Below, piece after piece: positions 16,652-17,643 of a stretch of 17,643 nt of DNA. The notes under the pieces are model-generated. The model was given only the letters and a program-made list of their open reading frames with translations. It did no database searches and was not told the origin of the DNA. A program made the position numbers and the translations under genes. How positions within the stretch are numbered: the first letter of the stretch is position 1; each line of letters opens with the position of its first letter. The stretch lies in NCBI GenBank assembly GCA_947631375.1, contig CANRLD010000011.1, positions 1 through 17,643 on the forward strand, read 5' to 3'. This stretch comes from an uncultured Methylophaga sp. GTDB lineage: Bacteria; Pseudomonadota; Gammaproteobacteria; Nitrosococcales; Methylophagaceae.

Positions 16652-17320
16652 ATGAAAAATTTATTTGAAGTACCTGCGAAAGCGCGTACTGACGAGGGGA
16701 AAGGTGCGAGCCGCCGCCTGCGTCGTGCGGGCGTAGTACCTGCAGTTGTTTATGGTGCCGGAAAAGAGCCAGAATCGATCTCGATTGATCACAACCGGTT
16801 TATCCGCCACCTAGAAGAAGAAGCCTTTTATGCGCATATTTTGACGCTGAATGTGGATGGCAAGAAAACACAGGTTGTACTGAAAGATCTGCAACGTCAC
16901 CCATCAAACGATAACAAAATTGTTCATGCAGATTTTCTGCGCATTGATGCGAAGAATCTGATGACAATGTCGATTCCATTACACTTCACCAATGCAGAAA
17001 AAGCCCCGGGTGTGAAAGCCGGTGGTGTTGTTTTCCATCTGATGACCGAGGTCGAAGTTTCTTGCTTGCCTAAAGATCTGCCTTCCTTTATTGAAGTGGA
17101 CGTATCGAAGCTGGCGATGAACGAAGTTATTCATTTATCTGAGTTGAAACTGCCTAAAGACGTTACTCTGGTTGCCTTGGCACCTGCGCAGGATGAAAAG
17201 CTTGAAGAAGGTGAACGTTCTGCATATGACCAGGCTGTTGTCAGTATTCATGAACCGCGTGTTTCAGCAGCGGATGAAGAAGATGAAGCAGCTGAAGCGG
17301 AAGATACGGCTGAAGATTAA
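16652..17320 (+). CDS. rplY: Large-subunit ribosomal protein L25 (CTC/TL5 long form)
   Basis: L25 binds 5S rRNA in the 50S subunit. The 222-residue length shows the long CTC type, not the about 94-residue E. coli form. Residues 1-95 are the 5S-binding domain ([19 protein letters not shown] at 17-35, LKDLQRHP near 78-84). Residues 96 to about 200 form the TL5 C-terminal domain ([19 protein letters not shown]). The last 17 residues are a strongly acidic tail. ATG 16652 was chosen because GGAG at 16642-16645 precedes it at good distance and it gives the family N-terminus MKNLFEV. A GTG at 16565 would add 29 residues without support. pth follows after 20 bp, as commonly seen. Confidence 0.96.
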   Translation: MKNLFEVPAKARTDEGKGASRRLRRAGVVPAVVYGAGKEPESISIDHNRFIRHLEEEAFYAHILTLNVDGKKTQVVLKDLQRHPSNDNKIVHADFLRIDAKNLMTMSIPLHFTNAEKAPGVKAGGVVFHLMTEVEVSCLPKDLPSFIEVDVSKLAMNEVIHLSELKLPKDVTLVALAPAQDEKLEEGERSAYDQAVVSIHEPRVSAADEEDEAAEAEDTAED

Positions 17321-17340
17321 TTCAGCCAACGGGAACCATT

Positions 17341-17643
17341 ATGACAAACTGGATTATCGCCGGTCTGGGCAATCCTGGTTCCCAGTATGAACAAACCCGA
17401 CATAATGTCGGGTTCTGGTGGTTGGATCAGCTGGCAAGTGATGTGGGACTGCAGTTTAAAACAGAGTCTCGTTTTCATGGCCAGCTGGTTCAATACACTG
17501 TTTCAGAGCATAAAGTCTGGCTAATCAAGCCAATGACTTTCATGAATCGCAGTGGACAATCTGTCGCAGCATTAGCCAACTTTTATAAAATTCCCCCAGA
17601 ACATATTTTAGTCATTCATGACGAGCTGGATTTACCTGCCAGC
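17341..17643 (+). CDS. pth: Peptidyl-tRNA hydrolase (N-terminal part, cut by window edge)
   Basis: Pth frees tRNA from prematurely released peptidyl-tRNA by cleaving the ester bond. The first 101 residues are present, about half of the usual 190-200. The active-site elements are visible: [18 protein letters not shown] (8-25) with N11 and catalytic H21, [10 protein letters not shown] carrying the second conserved asparagine, and HDELDLP (93-99) with D94. The start ATG at 17341 follows a modest GGGAA (17331-17335). It lies 20 bp after rplY and is probably co-transcribed with it. Confidence 0.97.
   Translation, partial: MTNWIIAGLGNPGSQYEQTRHNVGFWWLDQLASDVGLQFKTESRFHGQLVQYTVSEHKVWLIKPMTFMNRSGQSVAALANFYKIPPEHILVIHDELDLPAS

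Overview
This window looks like chromosomal DNA from a gammaproteobacterium of moderate GC content. The right half (hemA-prfA divergent from TPR lipoprotein-lolB-ispE-tRNA-Gln-prs-rplY-pth) is the gene order I recall from Pseudomonas and other gammaproteobacteria. The left half carries a fused NarK1-NarK2 nitrate/nitrite transporter. I recall this architecture from Paracoccus and from marine methylotrophs such as Methylophaga. A Methylophaga-like host is therefore possible, but this is inference and is not shown by the sequence.

Layout. (1) 1-196, minus: the first 65 codons of a zinc-dependent YahK/AdhC-type alcohol dehydrogenase, cut by the window edge. (2) 197-835: about 640 bp with no intact gene but possible remnants of a decayed, frameshifted ORF. 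(3) 836-4079, plus: the fused nitrate/nitrite transporter, then a small CopD-like four-helix membrane protein. (4) 4131-5771: a bidirectional terminator, then on the minus strand tRNA-Leu(UAA) and hemN. hemN has a near-perfect FNR/Anr box and a consensus -10 upstream. (5) 6010-9713, plus: a tightly spaced purD-prk-tsaC-hemF cluster. (6) 9714-12065, minus: hemA-prfA, meeting hemF end to end with no intergenic base. prmC does not follow prfA, where it commonly lies. (7) 12066-12181: a divergent regulatory region with a 19-bp palindrome and a possible 30-codon leader ORF. (8) 12182-17643, plus: TPR lipoprotein, lolB, ispE, tRNA-Gln(UUG), prs, a structured leader, rplY and the start of pth.

How the genes work together. 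Heme synthesis is the recurring theme: HemA makes the committed precursor, and HemF and HemN are the oxygen-dependent and oxygen-independent coproporphyrinogen III oxidases. With the nitrate transporter and the FNR box on hemN, this suggests a bacterium that switches between oxygen and nitrate respiration. PurD and Prs join PRPP and purine synthesis. Prk makes ribulose 1,5-bisphosphate, but no RuBisCO gene is visible. TsaC, PrfA, Pth, L25 and the two tRNAs serve translation. LolB and the TPR lipoprotein serve the outer membrane, and IspE serves isoprenoid synthesis.

Most of the window is ordinary housekeeping sequence. I found no CRISPR array, insertion sequence, phage gene or defence system. 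The points most worth a second look are the hemA/TPR divergent region, the leader before rplY, the diverged N-terminal half of the NarK fusion and the decayed stretch before it.
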